A DNA stretch of 64,000 nucleotides from the NCBI GenBank assembly GCA_963791885.1, contig CAWBUL010000006.1:310001-374000 (forward strand), in the 5' to 3' direction. Each line of letters opens with the position of its first letter. Positions within the stretch are counted from its first letter, which is position 1. This DNA comes from CAVSUZ01 sp963791885. GTDB taxonomy: Bacteria > Pseudomonadota > Alphaproteobacteria > Acetobacterales > Acetobacteraceae. Below are positions 36,367 through 46,179 of this stretch, in pieces. Under the pieces are notes generated by a model, which saw only the letters and a list, made by a program, of their open reading frames with translations, was not told the origin of the DNA and ran no database searches. The position numbers and the translations under genes are program-made.

Positions 36367-36594
36367 CCGACGTGCTCCCCCTCCGGGAGCTACCATGCCC
36401 CCAACAGAACCGTCCCCGAAATTGCGGTCTGGCGTGAACGCTGACGGAACCGGCTTCCACATGAGTGGCCCGAGACGGCTGGACAGGATCAGCGCCGCGG
36501 AATACGCCTCGAAACACGGTGGGGCCGGAACCGGGCCACAACAGCCGAAGCTGACGTGAGAAGTTGCGACGCGGTTCATCTGGGAGAAACAACC

Positions 36595-36666
36595 ATGCCC
36601 ATTCTGCTCTGGCTTCTTGGCGTCCCGATTCCGATCATCATTCTTCTGCTGCTGTTTTGGCATTGA
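36595..36666 (+). CDS. Very small hydrophobic membrane protein
   Basis: 23 aa, ATG 36595, stop 36664-36666, with a GGGAGAA ribosome site about seven bases upstream. MPILLWLLGVPIPIIIILL-like composition (observed PILLWLLGVPIPIIILLLLF) is a single membrane helix. It ends 11 bases before the next gene and is probably co-transcribed with it. Small one-helix proteins of this kind often modulate larger membrane proteins or respond to stress; that is inference. Confidence 0.55.
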   Translation: MPILLWLLGVPIPIIILLLLFWH

Positions 36667-36677
36667 GCGGGCAGGTC

Positions 36678-37523
36678 ATGTCCATCACAACGACTGACAC
36701 CGTCATTGCCGCGCCGCGCTCCGGCATCTCCTGGGGCGCGGTCTTCGGCGGCGCGGCCGTCGCGACGGGCGTCACTATCATGCTGGTGGCTCTTGGGTCT
36801 GGGCTGGGCCTCACGTCCGTCTCGCCCGTCAGTGGGGGCAATCCTTCGGCCGTCACCTTCACCGCGCTCGCTGCGGTATGGCTTATCATCGTCCAGTGGG
36901 TCTCCTCGTTCTTCGGAGGCTATCTTTCGGGTCGTTTGCGTCCCGGCTGGCCGGGCGTGCACGGCGACGAGGTCATGTTCCGCGATACTGCATCCGGTTT
37001 CGTCGCCTGGGCCGTCGCATCCATTTTCGTCGTCGGCTTAGTCGCCTCCGGCACTTCATCGTTACTCGGCAACGCCGGTCGGGCGGTTGCGTCGGTGGCG
37101 TCATCTGCCGCGGGAGGCGCAGCGCAGTCGGCAAGCACCATAGGGGCTCCGAGCGGATATTTGCTGGATACCCTGTTTCGGCCCTCGCAGCCGAACGCGC
37201 AGGAGAGTGCGGCGGACACGAAAGCTGAGGCAGGGCGTATTTTGGCCACCGCCGCGACGGGGGAAGTCAGCAAGGCCGACCAGAGCTATCTCGCACAACT
37301 CGTTGCCGCGCATACCGGCCTGTCGGCCGCCGATGCAAGCAAGCGAGTGGATCAGGTGATCGCGGCCGAGAAGGAGGCCGTCCAGAAGGCCGAACAAGCG
37401 GCGAATGCGGCACGCAAGGCGGGATCGTATTTCGCGATCTACACCTTCTTTTCGATGCTTGTCGGCGCCTTCATCGCTTGCGTCGCCGGCGCGATCGGGG
37501 GTCGACAGCGCGACGCCTACTAA
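36678..37523 (+). CDS. Multi-pass membrane protein, stress-cluster type
   Basis: 281 aa from ATG 36678 (MSITTTDTVIAAPRSGISWG). Hydrophobic segments lie near residues 18-42, 60-85 and 110-130, and a C-terminal pair near 250-272 (FAIYTFFSMLVGAFIACVAGAIGG). Between them is a long Ala/Glu-rich soluble helix (VDQVIAAEKEAVQKAEQAANAARKAG). The N-terminal Gly/Ala-rich pattern resembles uncharacterised inner-membrane proteins near general-stress genes. Function unknown. Confidence 0.7.
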   Translation: MSITTTDTVIAAPRSGISWGAVFGGAAVATGVTIMLVALGSGLGLTSVSPVSGGNPSAVTFTALAAVWLIIVQWVSSFFGGYLSGRLRPGWPGVHGDEVMFRDTASGFVAWAVASIFVVGLVASGTSSLLGNAGRAVASVASSAAGGAAQSASTIGAPSGYLLDTLFRPSQPNAQESAADTKAEAGRILATAATGEVSKADQSYLAQLVAAHTGLSAADASKRVDQVIAAEKEAVQKAEQAANAARKAGSYFAIYTFFSMLVGAFIACVAGAIGGRQRDAY

Positions 37524-37904
37524 AAAAGGCACGCCCGGCAGTGAACTGGAGGGCCGGGCGGGGATACGGCGCAGCATCGCTGGACGGAGAGCCACGCGGA
37601 GCAGTCCCGCGACGGGAACCTACCCGCTGCGGCTAACCGCCGGCGCGCCCTCCCGCCCACCACGGCGCGCTCGGGTTCATTTGGTGGCAGCAGCCAGTTT
37701 GCTTGGGATCTGAGGCTTGCAGGCCCGGCAAGGAAAACGCCCCGGAAGAAGGTCAATCCAACGGAGCGCAGCTTTTAATTGCCTCACCGAGCTAACTGGA
37801 GAGTCCAGCTCGGCTGGGGACCAGAATATGCCAGAATCGAAACTAGTCAATCTCCGCGGGCAGCAACGTGTAACGAGAGTCCGGACCGCTGATCTGATAA
37901 AAAG

Positions 37905-37932
37905 AGCGCCCCGGCGCATCACTCGGGGCGCT
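37905..37932. terminator. Strong hairpin, possible bidirectional terminator
   Basis: AGCGCCCCG pairs with CGGGGCGCT (nine pairs) around a ten-base loop. It is preceded by AAAAAG and followed by TTTAG, so both strands have a short U-tract. It lies about 380 bases after the 36678 gene. Confidence 0.6.
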
Positions 37933-37956
37933 TTAGTCGCGTTGGACTGTTCCAGG

Positions 37957-37984
37957 GGCGAGTCGCCTTAGGGTTTAACTCGCC
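37957..37984. other. Secondary hairpin after the terminator
   Basis: GGCGAGT pairs with ACTCGCC (seven pairs) around a 14-base loop. No U-tract follows. It may be part of a tandem terminator or an RNA structure. Confidence 0.35.
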
Positions 37985-38564
37985 AGCTATGGAACGCAGG
38001 CAGCGACTGGAAGTTGCCAAGCTCCGTCGCCGAGGCTGTCGTATTCATGCCCAGCCGCCAAGCGGGAGCCGCTGATTGAGGGCTAACAAACCAAGCTGTG
38101 CACCCCGGGATCCTCATGGCTAAGACGTTCAGGAACTCCTACAGAGCCGATGCACCGTGAAAGTGTTCCGTGGAGAAGTCTGAGGGAAGTGCCGCCCCAT
38201 TTTACTGGTATTTCAGGGATATAGATTCGTGGGCGATCCTGTACCGCAGTTCCTGCCGGCGTGCTGTCACATTCCTTGAGGGTAAGCAGGGCAACCATCA
38301 GGAACATGTCAGGGCCGTTCGCGACACGCGCGAATGCTTATGCCCACATCAGAGGTTTGGACCGCACCGATGTGCGGGAATGTAGGATCTGCGGACGTAA
38401 GTGACGGGGAGGAAGTTCGGCCGCCTCTCTCGCTTCTCTTTCTGCCGGCACCGCGCCGATGATAGCTCGCCCCCGCTCCTGACACCGCAAAGGGGCCGTC
38501 CGCTCAACTCCAGGCTTGCGAACGGCTGCACGTAATCCTCGCTCGTGAAGGCAGGCGCGCAGGA

Positions 38565-38590
38565 GGAACATACGTTCACATGTTCGGGTT
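38565..38590 (+). promoter_or_regulatory. Possible EcfG-type stress promoter
   Basis: GGAAC (38565-38569), a 17-base spacer and GGTT (38587-38590) approximate the alphaproteobacterial general-stress promoter GGAAC-N16/17-CGTT, with one mismatch in the -10 box. It lies about 90 bases before the secreted-protein gene at 38682. Weak evidence from one match. Confidence 0.3.
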
Positions 38591-38681
38591 GAGAGCGGTA
38601 ATTGCTTGTGCGGATAGGCTGACCGGCAAACCCAACCGTTGGGGCCGCGTTCTACCGAATGTCAATTACGGAGACGCATCA

Positions 38682-38990
38682 ATGAAGAAATCGTCCGCAC
38701 TTATCGCCGCCCTTTCGGTCTTTGCCTTGGCGTCGCCGGCTTTCGCTGCTGGTGGAAATGGCGGCGGCGGAAATGGCGGCGCTACTCCGCCGAGCGCGTC
38801 CCCCTCAGCGGCGGAAGGCAGCCAGAACGCTGTTCCGCCGAGCTACGGTGTCTCGCCGACAACGCCGACTGGCTCTGCGAACAACAGCAACCACTGGGTC
38901 GGCCAGGGTCCGCAGATGAAGACCCTGAACGGCCAAACCGTAACTGGTTCGGTGCCGACCACGAACGGTCAGCAGACCAGCGCTCAATAA
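38682..38990 (+). CDS. Small secreted Gly/Pro/Ser-rich protein
   Basis: 102 aa from ATG 38682. Signal peptide MKKSSALIAALSVFALASPAFA with an AxA cleavage site, then GGNGGGGNGG and a disordered Pro/Ser/Thr/Asn tail (NNSNHWVGQGPQMKTLNGQT). No fold predicted. It is followed at once by a good terminator, so it is probably a monocistronic transcript. Confidence 0.7.
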   Translation: MKKSSALIAALSVFALASPAFAAGGNGGGGNGGATPPSASPSAAEGSQNAVPPSYGVSPTTPTGSANNSNHWVGQGPQMKTLNGQTVTGSVPTTNGQQTSAQ

Positions 38991-39009
38991 CAGCAATCCA
39001 ATCTGTCAG

Positions 39010-39049
39010 AGCGCCTGGCGCGGAAAACCACGTCGGGCGCTTTCTTTTT
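39010..39049 (+). terminator. Rho-independent terminator
   Basis: AGCGCC (39010-39015) pairs with GGCGCT (39036-39041), with further pairing possible inside the loop, followed by TTCTTTTT. It lies 20 bases after the stop of the secreted-protein gene. Confidence 0.7.
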
Positions 39050-39067
39050 ACGCGGGGCGGACTGCTA

Positions 39068-40204
39068 GTGCTCTGACGCATTCTATCGATTCACAACATG
39101 CAGTTGCCATGCAATTCTGTGAGCATGGCACAGACAGTATGCGTGTTGTTGAGCGCGGCAGACAGGAAGCGGCTTAAGGCAATAGCATCGGATCGCAACC
39201 GAGCGGGCAAATACATCGAGCGAGCCAAGTCGTTCTGGCCTCGGCCAGTGGTCGGCCGGTGCAACATGTGGCGAAAGAGATCAGCGTCAGCCGCCCCATG
39301 GTCTGGCGCTGGCAGCAGCGTTTTGCCGAGGAAGGTCCCGACGGGTTGCTGCGTGACAAGACGCGCAAGCCCGGCAAACGACCGATCCCGGCCGATAAAG
39401 TGGCGCACGTCGTGGCGCTCACGTGTGGCGAGCCGCCCCCTGGGACCACGTATTGGACCGGGCGAGCCATGGCAAACGCCACCGCCATGTCTCTGCGCTC
39501 GGTGCAGCGCATCTGGGCGGCGCACCAACTCCAGCCGCACCGCGTGCGCAGCTTCAAGCGCTCGCGTGATCCGCAGTTCGCTGAGAAAATGGCGGATATC
39601 ATCGGCCTTTATCTCGATCCGCCCGCCCATGCGGTGGTGCTGTCGATCGACGAAAAGAGCCAAATCCAGGCGCTCGACCGTACCCAGCCTGGACTGCCGC
39701 TGAAACCCGGCCGCTGCGGCACCATGACCCACGACTACAAACGCCATGGAACGACGACGTTGTTCGCCGCATTGAACGTGCTGAAGGGTACGGTGATCGG
39801 TCGCTGCATGCAGCGACACCGGCACGAGGAGTTCATCCGCTTCCTCAATGCCGTCGAACGCGAGGTGCCGTCCGGCAAGTTGGTCCATGCGGTCGTCGAC
39901 AACTACGCCACCCACCGGCACCGAAAGGTACAGGCCTGGCTGGCACGCCATGACCGATGGACCTTCCACTTCACGCCAACCTCCGGGTCATGGCTGAACG
40001 CGGTGGAGACCTTCTTCTCCGCTCTTACCCGACAACGCATCCGGCGCGGCAGCTTCCACTCCCTCGTCAGCCTGCAGGCTGCCATTAAGACTTACCTCGC
40101 TGAGCGAAATGCAGAACCACGCCCATTCGTCTGGACCGCAGCCACCGCCTCAATCCTTGCCAAGCTCGAAAGATTGCCTGCATCGTCCGTATGAGTCAGA
40201 GCAC
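39068..40204 (+). mobile_element. IS630-family element at a TA target
   Basis: Terminal repeats GTGCTCTGAC at 39068 and the complement ending at 40204, flanked by TA at 39066-39067 and 40205-40206. One transposase gene. Its right junction (C-TA-G) is itself the target of the adjacent IS701 element. Fragments of the same type occur at 12957-13034 and 24245-24397. Confidence 0.9.
39125..40194 (+). pseudogene. IS630 transposase, one frameshift
   Basis: ATG 39125 begins MAQTVCVLLSAADRKRLKAI. Near 39230 one base is missing: after GKYIERA the family sequence VVLASASGRPVQ lies in the other frame. It then runs intact to 40194 with HVAKEISVSRPMVWRWQQRF (HTH), VVLSIDEKSQIQALDRTQPG (D), LHAVVDNYATHRHRKVQAWL-type (D) and GSWLNAVETFFSALTRQRIRRG (E). 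Confidence 0.87.
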
Positions 40205-40207
40205 TAG

Positions 40208-41628
40208 CACTACTTTGGCAGTTTTTCGGCGAGGAGCTTCTTACAGTGAGGGCACTGCCTGGGTGGAGGGCGTGCGAAGAGATCGAGGATGGCTTGCCTG
40301 ATGGCCGGCATGCTCGGTTGTGGCGGTGGTCCTCCAACTCTTTTTTTTCCGTCCCGCTGCTTTGAGGCGGCGGGATTGTAGGAAAGCGTAAGCGATCATG
40401 GTCATCAAGGCGTGTCGGTGTAACCCAGTCCAGGATCTACCTTCGAAGTGGTCGAGGCCGAGCTCTTCCTTGAGCTGCTGGTGCGCCTGCTCACAGACCC
40501 ATCTGGCTTTGATCGTGGCTGCGAGCATCTTAAGGCTGGTATCAGCCGGCAAGTTCGACACATAGTATTTTTGTTCGCCAGTCGACCGGCGTTCGCCGAC
40601 GAGCCAGACCTCGTCGCCTGGCATGCACTGCACACGATTATCGAGCATTCGGTGCTTATGGCCATCCGCAACGCGGATACGGTAGGCTGCGAAGAGACAT
40701 GTCAGCCGACCTTTGGTGCCCCGCCGCCAGCTGACCCTTTGCCATTTGCTCCCGGCCAATAATGCTTCAGCGGCGACCGGAGGCTGATCCGGGACGTGGT
40801 ATTTGCGGGGCTTTCCGGCCTTCGCGATGGGGAAGATCAGGGCGACGTCGGCGGGATAAACATTCTGGCGTCGCGACAGGCCCACCGCCCATAGCAGACC
40901 GCGCTCGCTCAAAGCCTGACGGAAAGGTCCGCTGGAACCGTATCCTGAAATCGGCAAGCACGCAGCCGAAACGCGCACCGGAGGCGATGACGCGGTCAAT
41001 CTCCTCGATCGCGATTTCCGGCTTCGTCAGAGCAATCTGTCTATCCTTCGGCACATGGGCCCGCGCCATGCGCTCAGGATCGTCTGTCCAGCTCTCGGGC
41101 AGGAATAGCCGAAGGCCCACCATCACTGGCACCTCGCGCGACGCCAAAGTTACCGAGACCAGCGATTGGCAGTTCGCAGTCTTTCCGAGCGACGAGGCAT
41201 ATTGTGGCGCGACGCCTACCGAGTGATATCCTTTCTTGGGCAACGTCGTGTCGTCGATGACGAGAAACCCCGCGTCATTGCCAACCAAGCCATCCGCCTT
41301 CTTCAGCAGGACAGCTTCGAGTGGACCACTATCCCAAACTCCACCGGCAATGAAATGATGAAGCTGATCGTAGCCGATCTCGCCAGCGCGCATCGCCATC
41401 GGCTGAACGCTTTTGCGGTCTCCTGGACCAATCAGCCCGGCGATGTAGGCTGGACACATCTGTGCCCTCGTCTTGTGCCGTAGCGCAGCGACAAACGGCG
41501 CAAGCCAGCGATCGAGATCCGCTTGCCAGTCCACGTCCATTGATCGGCTCTCCAAAAGCCGATCAGCCATGAATCACCGAACCACCAATTCGGGAATCCC
41601 CTCGTGTGCAGAATCTGCCAAAGTAGTG
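40208..41628 (-). mobile_element. IS701-family element inserted at the IS630 junction
   Basis: Perfect inverted repeats GCACTACTTTGGCAG at 40208 and its complement ending at 41628, flanked by CTAG at 40204-40207 and 41629-41632. The left CTAG consists of the last base of the IS630 repeat, its TA duplication and the following G, so IS701 entered precisely at that seam. One transposase gene on the minus strand. Confidence 0.9.
40210..41540 (-). pseudogene. IS701 transposase, two frameshifts
   Basis: From ATG 41540: MDVDWQADLDRWLAPFVAAL, MCPAYIAGLIGPGDRKSVQPMA, and FLVIDDTTLPKKGYHSVGVA (D). An extra T near 40950 breaks the frame; the other frame continues SGYGSSGPFRQALSERGLLW to ARWVCEQAHQQLKEELGLDHFEGRSW (E region). 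A second break sits in an eight-A run near 40345, after which the natural C-terminus ends CPHCKKLLAEKLPK. Confidence 0.85.
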
Positions 41629-41632
41629 CTAG

Positions 41633-42509
41633 TGACCCGGACAACTCAGCGTCACGCCGCTAACGGTCGGCCCTAGAGTCTGTTCAGAGATTTGACGGTA
41701 GAGGCGGCGGCTGAAAAATTGCCCCGGGCGCAGCGATGCCGAAACATTACTCCAATGGTGTCACTGATTAGCGCGTGGCCGAGCACCTGATCGACACTGC
41801 GGAGAAACTGGAACGCGAGGCGGACGAGAACGCCGAGGAGAATGGCGGCTCCCACGTGCGACAGGATGCTACTTAGCCGACCGCCGCCCCTCGTCTGACT
41901 TTCGGCGGTGGCGCCCGTGCATAATCACCTGCGATGGGAGACCCCGCTCCGGGCCGCAGTCTTGAAGGCCTACGAGCTTGTGAAAGAGCGGCCTCGAATT
42001 CTGACGTCGCACACGGGTTGGGGGGTGGTTACGAGCGGGCACAAGGCCTCGACGCATGGATGAAGTCGTGGACGCTGTCGTGCCGTCTGCTACTCGCCAG
42101 ACACGAGCGGCTCCAGACCAGCGAGTCCGTCAATTCCGAAAGCATTACCCTGTGCAAAGCACAACCGCAGCGAAGCGTCCTGCTGGCGGGAGCCAGGATT
42201 GTCGCCAGCGCAGCCGAGCGCGCGAAACTTCCCGTTCGTGCTCGTGGGTGGAACGAGCCGGAATGGTCCAGTTGGCTCAACGAGAAGGGTATCTATGCTA
42301 CCGCGAGTGAGTTCAGAATCGGCAGCGCATCTTGCGCATGCGAAGCTTCCGCGACGTGCAAAAAGATTTTTAGCACCATCGGGTCGTGAACGAGGTGAGG
42401 GGTACAACTTCGGGTTCCTCTGATCCTCCCTGAAACGTGTCTGCCTCAAGGGATTGCTCGGCTGCTGACAGCTACCAAGTAATAAGCCAACGATAATTAG
42501 GAAATATTG
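41633..42509. other. Region without a confident gene
   Basis: Frames on both strands lack motifs. A 33-codon frame from GTG 41775 to 41876 (VAEHLIDTAEKLEREADENA...) is hydrophilic and helical and might be the tail of a lost gene. A possible leader for the next gene begins near 42480. Nothing else is recognised. Confidence 0.45.
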
Positions 42510-42830
42510 ATGAACAAGATCCTTTCAATAGCCTTTGTTCTTGGCCTTGTGGGAGCGGCGTCGGCGATGGCGCAGACCTCCTCTCCCGCCTCATCTACAC
42601 CACCTGCGGCAGTAGCGACAAGCAACACGAACAACACGACGGCAGCCCCGGTTCCTGGTGCGAACAGCTTCACGATGGCGCAAGCCCAGAAGCGCCTTGA
42701 AGACCAGGGCTACACTCAGGTCTCGGGATTGGCCAAAGATAACAACTCGATCTGGCGCGGCCACGCCATGAAAGACGGCAAGGTGGTGGACGTTTCCCTC
42801 GACTATCAAGGGAATATCACCGCGAACTAA
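42510..42830 (+). CDS. Small secreted PepSY-like protein
   Basis: 106 aa from ATG 42510. Signal peptide MNKILSIAFVLGLVGAASAMA, a Ser/Thr/Pro/Asn linker, then a compact domain FTMAQAQKRLEDQGYTQVSGLAKDNNSIWRGHAMKDGKVVDVSLDYQGNI, which has the PepSY-like pattern (amphipathic helix followed by a beta-meander ending in LDYQG). Probably periplasmic. Function unknown; commonly seen next to stress genes. Confidence 0.7.
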   Translation: MNKILSIAFVLGLVGAASAMAQTSSPASSTPPAAVATSNTNNTTAAPVPGANSFTMAQAQKRLEDQGYTQVSGLAKDNNSIWRGHAMKDGKVVDVSLDYQGNITAN

Positions 42831-42889
42831 GAATTCTGCTCACCTTAAGGGCGATCTTCCGTTCGCGCCTTTCAATCGAGGATAATTTC

Positions 42890-43510
42890 ATGACAATCAG
42901 TACCATCACCGGCTTATACGACACGTACAACGCAGCTGCGCAGACCGTGCAGGATCTTGAGGCTGCTCACATACCGCATGATGAAATTAGCATTGTGGCG
43001 CACCGATCCGACACTCCGGAGGTCGCTGGGGAATCCGCACATGGCGCCGCGACGGGCGCTGGAACCGGCGCTTCGGCTGGCGCCGCCTTGGGCGGAGGAG
43101 CCGGTCTGCTCGCTGGGCTTGGGATGCTTGCCATTCCTGGTGTCGGTCCAGTGGTAGCCGCGGGTTGGCTGGTTGCGACCGCGGTCGGTGCCGTGGCGGG
43201 AGCAGCGGCGGGTGGTGCCACGGGTGGTTTGATCGGTGCTCTTACCTCCTCGGGCGTCACCAAGGAACGTGCCAGTTTCTATGCAGAAGCCGTCCGCCGG
43301 GGAAGCGCGCTGGTCACTGCTCGTGTCGATGAAGGCCTGGTTCCAACCACTGAGGCCATTATGGAGCGCCATGGCCGGATCGACCCGGCGATGCGGGAGA
43401 AGGCTTATCGCGATAGCGGCTGGACGGCGTTCGACGAAAATTCGCCACCATATAACGCGACGGATATCGCCCGCGAGCGCGCCCTTTATTCCGCTCGCCC
43501 AGGGATCTGA
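42890..43510 (+). CDS. General-stress-type glycine-rich membrane-associated protein
   Basis: 206 aa from ATG 42890. An N-terminal ferredoxin-like domain (TITGLYDTYNAAAQTVQDLEAAHIPHDEISIVAHR) is followed by a Gly/Ala-rich hydrophobic block (residues about 50-120), then GVTKERASFYAEAVRRGSALVTARVDEG and a C-terminal IMERHGRIDPAMREKAYRDSGW. This is the layout of general stress protein 17M-like families. Exact role unknown. It heads a run of stress genes on the same strand. Confidence 0.75.
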   Translation: MTISTITGLYDTYNAAAQTVQDLEAAHIPHDEISIVAHRSDTPEVAGESAHGAATGAGTGASAGAALGGGAGLLAGLGMLAIPGVGPVVAAGWLVATAVGAVAGAAAGGATGGLIGALTSSGVTKERASFYAEAVRRGSALVTARVDEGLVPTTEAIMERHGRIDPAMREKAYRDSGWTAFDENSPPYNATDIARERALYSARPGI

Positions 43511-43662
43511 CAAGGGTATGCCCGGAGGCGCGGACAACGTCGCCGGGCAAGCCACTTCGGAGATCGAAGCGCGATCTGTCGGTCGGCAAACACCGACCCA
43601 ATCCCAATACCCCTGCTAATGAGAGCGCTTCTCCAATCCATCTACTAAGAGGACTAGGCACC

Positions 43663-44163
43663 GTGAAATCACTCGAGGACCTGTTTCTGCATTTTCTGCA
43701 GGACGTTTATTATGCCGAGCGGCAGTTGCTCAAGGCGCTCCCGAAGATGGCCAAGAACGCACAAGAGCCAGCGCTCAAGGACGCCTTTACGGCGCATCGC
43801 GAGGAGACTGCTCATCAGATCGAGCGCCTTGAGCAGGTGTTTGAGCATCTCGGCAAACGTCCCCGGGGTGTGCCATGCGAGGCGATCAAGGGCTTGATCG
43901 AAGAAACCGAAGAAGTACTCGAGGACAGCGACGCCGGCGCGGTCCGTGATGCCGGGCTGATCGCTTGCGGCCAGGCAGTCGAGCATTACGAGATGGCTCG
44001 CTACGGCGCGCTGATCGCCTGGGCCCAAGCCGGCGGCCACAAGAACATTGTAGGTCTTCTGCAGGAGACCCTCGACGAGGAGAAAAAGGCCGACAAACTG
44101 CTCAACGATCTCGGGGTCAAGCAAATCAACAAGAGTGCGGCCACCGTGGCGAAAGCCGCCTGA
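43663..44163 (+). CDS. YciE-type ferritin-like protein (DUF892)
   Basis: 166 aa, GTG/ATG region at 43663. LEDLFLHFLQDVYYAERQLLKALPKMAKNA, FTAHREETAHQIERLEQVFEHL, DAGLIACGQAVEHYEMARYGALIAWAQ and LQETLDEEKKADKLL show the four-helix bundle with carboxylate/His ligands. These proteins accompany manganese catalase and other desiccation/oxidative-stress genes, as here. Confidence 0.88.
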   Translation: MKSLEDLFLHFLQDVYYAERQLLKALPKMAKNAQEPALKDAFTAHREETAHQIERLEQVFEHLGKRPRGVPCEAIKGLIEETEEVLEDSDAGAVRDAGLIACGQAVEHYEMARYGALIAWAQAGGHKNIVGLLQETLDEEKKADKLLNDLGVKQINKSAATVAKAA

Positions 44164-44205
44164 GCCGCTTCGTCACGATCTCACTGCTCTGTTTAGGATA
44201 CAGAT

Positions 44206-44968
44206 ATGTTCCTCCACCGCAAAGAACTGATTCAGCCGGTGAACGTCGGCAAGCCTGATGCCCGCTTTGGGACCTTTTTACTTGAGCAGTTCGGCGGCGC
44301 CACCGGCGAGCTCACCGCCGCCCTACAGGTACTGGGTGCAATCCTTCCACGTCGAGAACGCTGGCATCCGCGACATGCTGCAGGACATCGCGATCGAGGA
44401 GTTCAGTCATCTCGAGATGGTCGGCAAATTGATCGCACAGCACACCAGCAAGATCGACCAGACTGCGGTCTATGATGCGCCGCTGTTCAAGGTGAAGGGC
44501 GGCGGCCCTCACTTCCTCGATAGCCAAGGCAGCTGCTGGACGGCCGCCTACATCAACGAGGGCGGCAACGTGGTTCGCGACCTTCGCGCCAACATCTCCG
44601 CCGAGGCGGGCGCGCGGCAGACCTATGAGGCGCTGATCAAGGCATGTGACGACGAAGGCACGAAGAAGACCCTTACACATCTGCTGACCCGTGAGATCAC
44701 GCACGCCAACATGTTCATGAAGGCCCTCGACGCGATGGGCAAACTCGATGATCCGATGTTCGGTAACATTCCGCCCGACGACACCGTTAAGCTGGTGTTC
44801 AATCTCTCCCAGGGTGACGATGTCCGCGGGCCATGGAATGAAGAGCCGGACTTCGATTATGTGGCGAAGCCGGAGCCGAAAGGTGGCATGCCACCAGCGC
44901 CGGTGAATCCGGACGACGAGCGTTCTCCCAAAGCGAAGAATGAGAAGTCGCGTCACAAAGCGGGTTGA
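44206..44968 (+). pseudogene. Manganese catalase, one frameshift
   Basis: From ATG 44206: MFLHRKELIQPVNVGKPDAR, LLEQFGGATGELTAALQ; an extra G near 44328 breaks the frame. The second frame gives YWVQSFHVENAGIRDMLQDIAIEEFSHLEMV, EAGARQTYEALIKACDD and TREITHANMFMKALDAM, including the Glu/His ligands of the di-manganese site (EEFSHLE; ITHANMF). The enzyme breaks down hydrogen peroxide. Only one base separates this from an intact gene. Confidence 0.85.
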
Positions 44969-44997
44969 CCGGCGCCTGCAGCCTCCGCCGCAACGTG

Positions 44998-46155
44998 ATG
45001 AATTCCGTCAAGACGAAGCTCGCGGTCGGCGCGGCACTCGCCGGCCTCGGGCTGATGAGTGTGGTCACGCGCCAGCCCAAGCGCCAACCGTCGCAGCCGG
45101 TCCGCCGGCTGCCGGCCACGGATAGCGGCACTTTGGCGGCACTCCGGGACGAACTGCACGGCGTCTCGCCATGCCCCCGCGCACCCCCTTCGGCGGACGA
45201 CGGCGGCCAGGGGCGCGAGGCTGATACGCCGAGCGAGATCCCGGCTCGCGGGTGGTGGGACATTGCCAAGCGGACGGCCAACCAGACCTCCGAGCACCGG
45301 TTGATGACGGAGGGGGCAGGAATCACCTTCTACGCAATCCTGGCGATCTTCCCGGCGCTGGCCGCTCTCGTCTCGATCTACGGCCTGGTCGCCAACCCGG
45401 CCGCCGTCTCAGGGCAGCTCAACGCGCTCTCGGGCGTCGTGCCGGGCGGTGGGATGGACATCCTCGCCGACGAGCTCAAACAGCTTACCTCCACCGGCGG
45501 AGGCAAGCTCGGGCTCGGCGCGATCATTGGCATTCTCGTCGCGTTGTGGAGTGCCAATGGAGGCACCAAAGCGATATTCGACTCGCTCAACGTCGTCTAC
45601 GACGAGCATGAGAAGCGAGGTTATATCCGGCGTACCCTCGTCTCGCTCGCGGTCACGCTCGGCACGCTGGTGTTCGTCACGGTGGCAGTGGCGGCGGTGA
45701 TTGTGCTCCCGATCGCGCTGAATTTCGTGGGTCTTGGCAAAGTTACTGACCTCTTGCTCCGAGTGGCGCGTTGGCCAATGCTGCTGGTCATCGTCACCGT
45801 GATGCTCGCCGTCATCTACCGCTACGGGCCAAGCCGGACCAAGGCGCGCTGGCGCTGGGTGAGCTGGGGCGGCGCGTTTGCGGCCCTCGCCTGGGTGCTG
45901 ATCTCGCTCGCTTTCTCCTGGTACGTCGCGCATTTCGGCAGCTACAACAAGACGTACGGCTCGCTTGGTGCTGCGATCGGCTTCATGACGTGGATATGGA
46001 TCTCGGCCACCATCGTGCTCATTGGCGCGGAACTGAACGCCGAAATGGAACACCAGACGAAGCGCGACACGACCGCGGGCGCGGAGAAGCCGCTCGGCTC
46101 GCGTGGCGCCAAAAAGGCCGACACGGTGGCGCCGGCCGGGGGAGCTTCCGCTTAG
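44998..46155 (+). CDS. YihY/BrkB-family membrane protein
   Basis: 385 aa from ATG 44998. A variable N-terminal part precedes RGWWDIAKRTANQTSEHRLMTEGAGITFYAILAIFPALAALVSIYGL, SLNVVYDEHEKRGYIRRTLVSLAVTLG and GSLGAAIGFMTWIWISATIVLIGAELNAEMEHQTKRD, the hallmark motifs. About six transmembrane segments. Not an RNase despite older names; biochemical role unknown. Last gene of the stress cluster. Confidence 0.88.
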   Translation: MNSVKTKLAVGAALAGLGLMSVVTRQPKRQPSQPVRRLPATDSGTLAALRDELHGVSPCPRAPPSADDGGQGREADTPSEIPARGWWDIAKRTANQTSEHRLMTEGAGITFYAILAIFPALAALVSIYGLVANPAAVSGQLNALSGVVPGGGMDILADELKQLTSTGGGKLGLGAIIGILVALWSANGGTKAIFDSLNVVYDEHEKRGYIRRTLVSLAVTLGTLVFVTVAVAAVIVLPIALNFVGLGKVTDLLLRVARWPMLLVIVTVMLAVIYRYGPSRTKARWRWVSWGGAFAALAWVLISLAFSWYVAHFGSYNKTYGSLGAAIGFMTWIWISATIVLIGAELNAEMEHQTKRDTTAGAEKPLGSRGAKKADTVAPAGGASA

Positions 46156-46179
46156 CGTGCTGACCCACTCTCTTGGCCG

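Larger units (their letters stand above)
37524..38681. other. Long non-coding region with two hairpins
   Basis: No open frame with recognisable features. Two hairpins at 37905-37932 and 37957-37984 probably close the upstream transcript. The rest, about 700 bases, shows nothing specific except a possible promoter at 38565-38590. A small RNA cannot be excluded. Confidence 0.5.

Noticed and set aside
39225..39265. Programmed frameshift in the IS630 transposase
   Set aside because: No slippery sequence at the break, and the related fragment at 12957 is in one frame; a one-base deletion is simpler.
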